The notes beneath the pieces were generated by a model. It was not told the DNA's origin, did no database searches, and was given only the letters and a program-made list of their open reading frames with translations. This document shows, one piece after another, positions 5,062-5,752 of a DNA stretch of 5,752 nucleotides (its first letter is position 1; every line of letters begins with the position of its first letter). Source of the stretch: Pseudomonadota bacterium (GTDB taxonomy: Bacteria; Pseudomonadota; Gammaproteobacteria; Steroidobacterales; Steroidobacteraceae); assembly GCA_018241455.1 (NCBI GenBank), contig JAFEDW010000137.1, positions 1 to 5,752 of the forward strand, written 5' to 3'. The position numbers and the translations under genes are program-made.

Positions 5062-5752
5062 TAGTCCAACAGGCAGTCGTCGCAAAGTGGTCAAATGAGC
5101 GTATTGGAAGCGCCATCCGCGCCGAATTCAGCGCTGCCAGGCAGTTTGTGGTCGCAACCGACTTTCAATCCGACCGCACGGCTGCTCATCAAGCCTATGT
5201 TAGCGCCGATCCGGTTCGCTTCTGCGCCGATGGAAAGCTCCGCGAATCCGTGATCGATGCACTCGTTGCTTCCGTTGGTGACCGGCCGCTGGGCGCGTTG
5301 ATCAATAGCGCCGCCCCGCAATATCTGGGTAAGGCTGAGGCCCTGAATGCCGATGCCTGGCGCAAAACGCTCGACGTCAATCTGCTCGCGCCCTTCCTGC
5401 TGATTCAGGGGTTACTACCGCTGCAGGAGCGGGCATGCGGCAGTGTGACCAATCTCGCAAGCATCCGCGCGCGAGCGACCAAACCTGGCTTCTCGGCTAA
5501 TGCTTCCAGCGAAGCCGGCTTGGTGGGATTGACGCGAAACCTTGCTTTGGAGTTGGGTGCCAGGACACGTGTCAATGCAATCTGCGCTGCGGCAATTGCG
5601 ACGTCGATGCTACGGGATGGATTCGCTGGACACGAACCTGACCTGCAGCAGCTGGCATCAATGCATCCGAGAAGTACGGTGGGTGACCCTGCAGACGTGG
5701 CCAAAGCAGCGCTATAACTTTGCTCGGCGCAGGGAATTTATCTGAATGGCTG
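5058..5752 (+). pseudogene. SDR-family oxidoreductase remnant: active-site residues lost and in-frame stop (runs past window end)
   Basis: The reading frame from GTG 5058 (GTGA overlap with the preceding stop) gives 219 residues to TAA 5715-5717. It follows the classical SDR layout: VVATD (31-35), ALINSAAP (80-87), TLDVNLLAPFLL (104-115), TNLASIRA (131-138), GLTRNLALELG (157-167), RVNAI (171-175) and DPADVAKAAL (210-219). The tetrad members Asn108 and Ser135 remain. The catalytic Tyr is Asn148 (AAT 5499-5501) and the Lys four residues later is Glu152 (GAA 5511-5513). The T-G-x-x-x-G-x-G loop reads AKWSNERIG (9-17), N-N-A-G reads N-S-A-A (83-86), and the P-G after Cys176 is Ala-Ala. After the TAA the same frame continues LCSAQGIYLNG, a normal SDR C-terminal segment, so the stop interrupts the gene. 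Third positions are less GC-rich than in the neighbours. Alternatives are a truncated non-catalytic SDR or sequencing error. No ribosome-binding site is visible; translation would depend on coupling. Confidence 0.7.

Noticed and set aside
5542..5745. Small + strand open frame (67 codons) within the SDR region
   Set aside because: It is out of frame with the recognisable SDR sequence and has no motif or ribosome-binding site.

Overview
The window looks like chromosomal DNA from a GC-rich proteobacterium, probably gammaproteobacterial. FolD carries the NADP-loop variant GASNIVGRPM, which I recall from E. coli FolD. Third codon positions are strongly G/C in most genes, and a beta-barrel protein ending in Phe implies an outer membrane. 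I cannot name the genus.

Layout. Positions 1-396 hold the 3' end of a gene for an outer-membrane beta-barrel-like protein (+). It converges on folD (418-1266, -), a housekeeping one-carbon gene. Between folD and the next genes lies a region with no protein gene. It contains a good sigma70-type promoter (1298-1326, +) with a GC-rich discriminator, and then a 77-base sequence (1381-1457) that aligns end to end with tRNA-Pro(UGG). Its acceptor and D stems no longer pair, so it looks like a decayed tRNA gene. A surface-polysaccharide locus starts 27 bases further on and runs to the window end, all on +: a Wzz-type chain-length regulator (1485-2366), a family 2 glycosyltransferase (2464-3399), an acylneuraminate-type cytidylyltransferase (3419-4126), a D-2-hydroxyacid dehydrogenase (4123-5061), and an SDR-family reading frame (5058 onward).

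How the genes fit together. The last three are translationally coupled through ATGA and GTGA overlaps. A cytidylyltransferase beside two oxidoreductases suggests a pathway that makes and CMP-activates an acidic (ulosonate-like) sugar. The glycosyltransferase would place a sugar into a repeat unit, and Wzz would set the polymer length. The precise sugar cannot be read from this window, and no flippase, polymerase or sugar synthase is present here.

Most notable points. (1) The SDR frame keeps the fold and part of the catalytic tetrad but has lost the catalytic Tyr and Lys, the glycine-rich cofactor loop and other signature residues. An in-frame TAA interrupts it just before a recognisable SDR C-terminus, so it is probably a pseudogene. 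(2) The decayed tRNA-Pro retains a tRNA-like promoter directly upstream of the polysaccharide genes. I see no clear evidence of a wholly new system.
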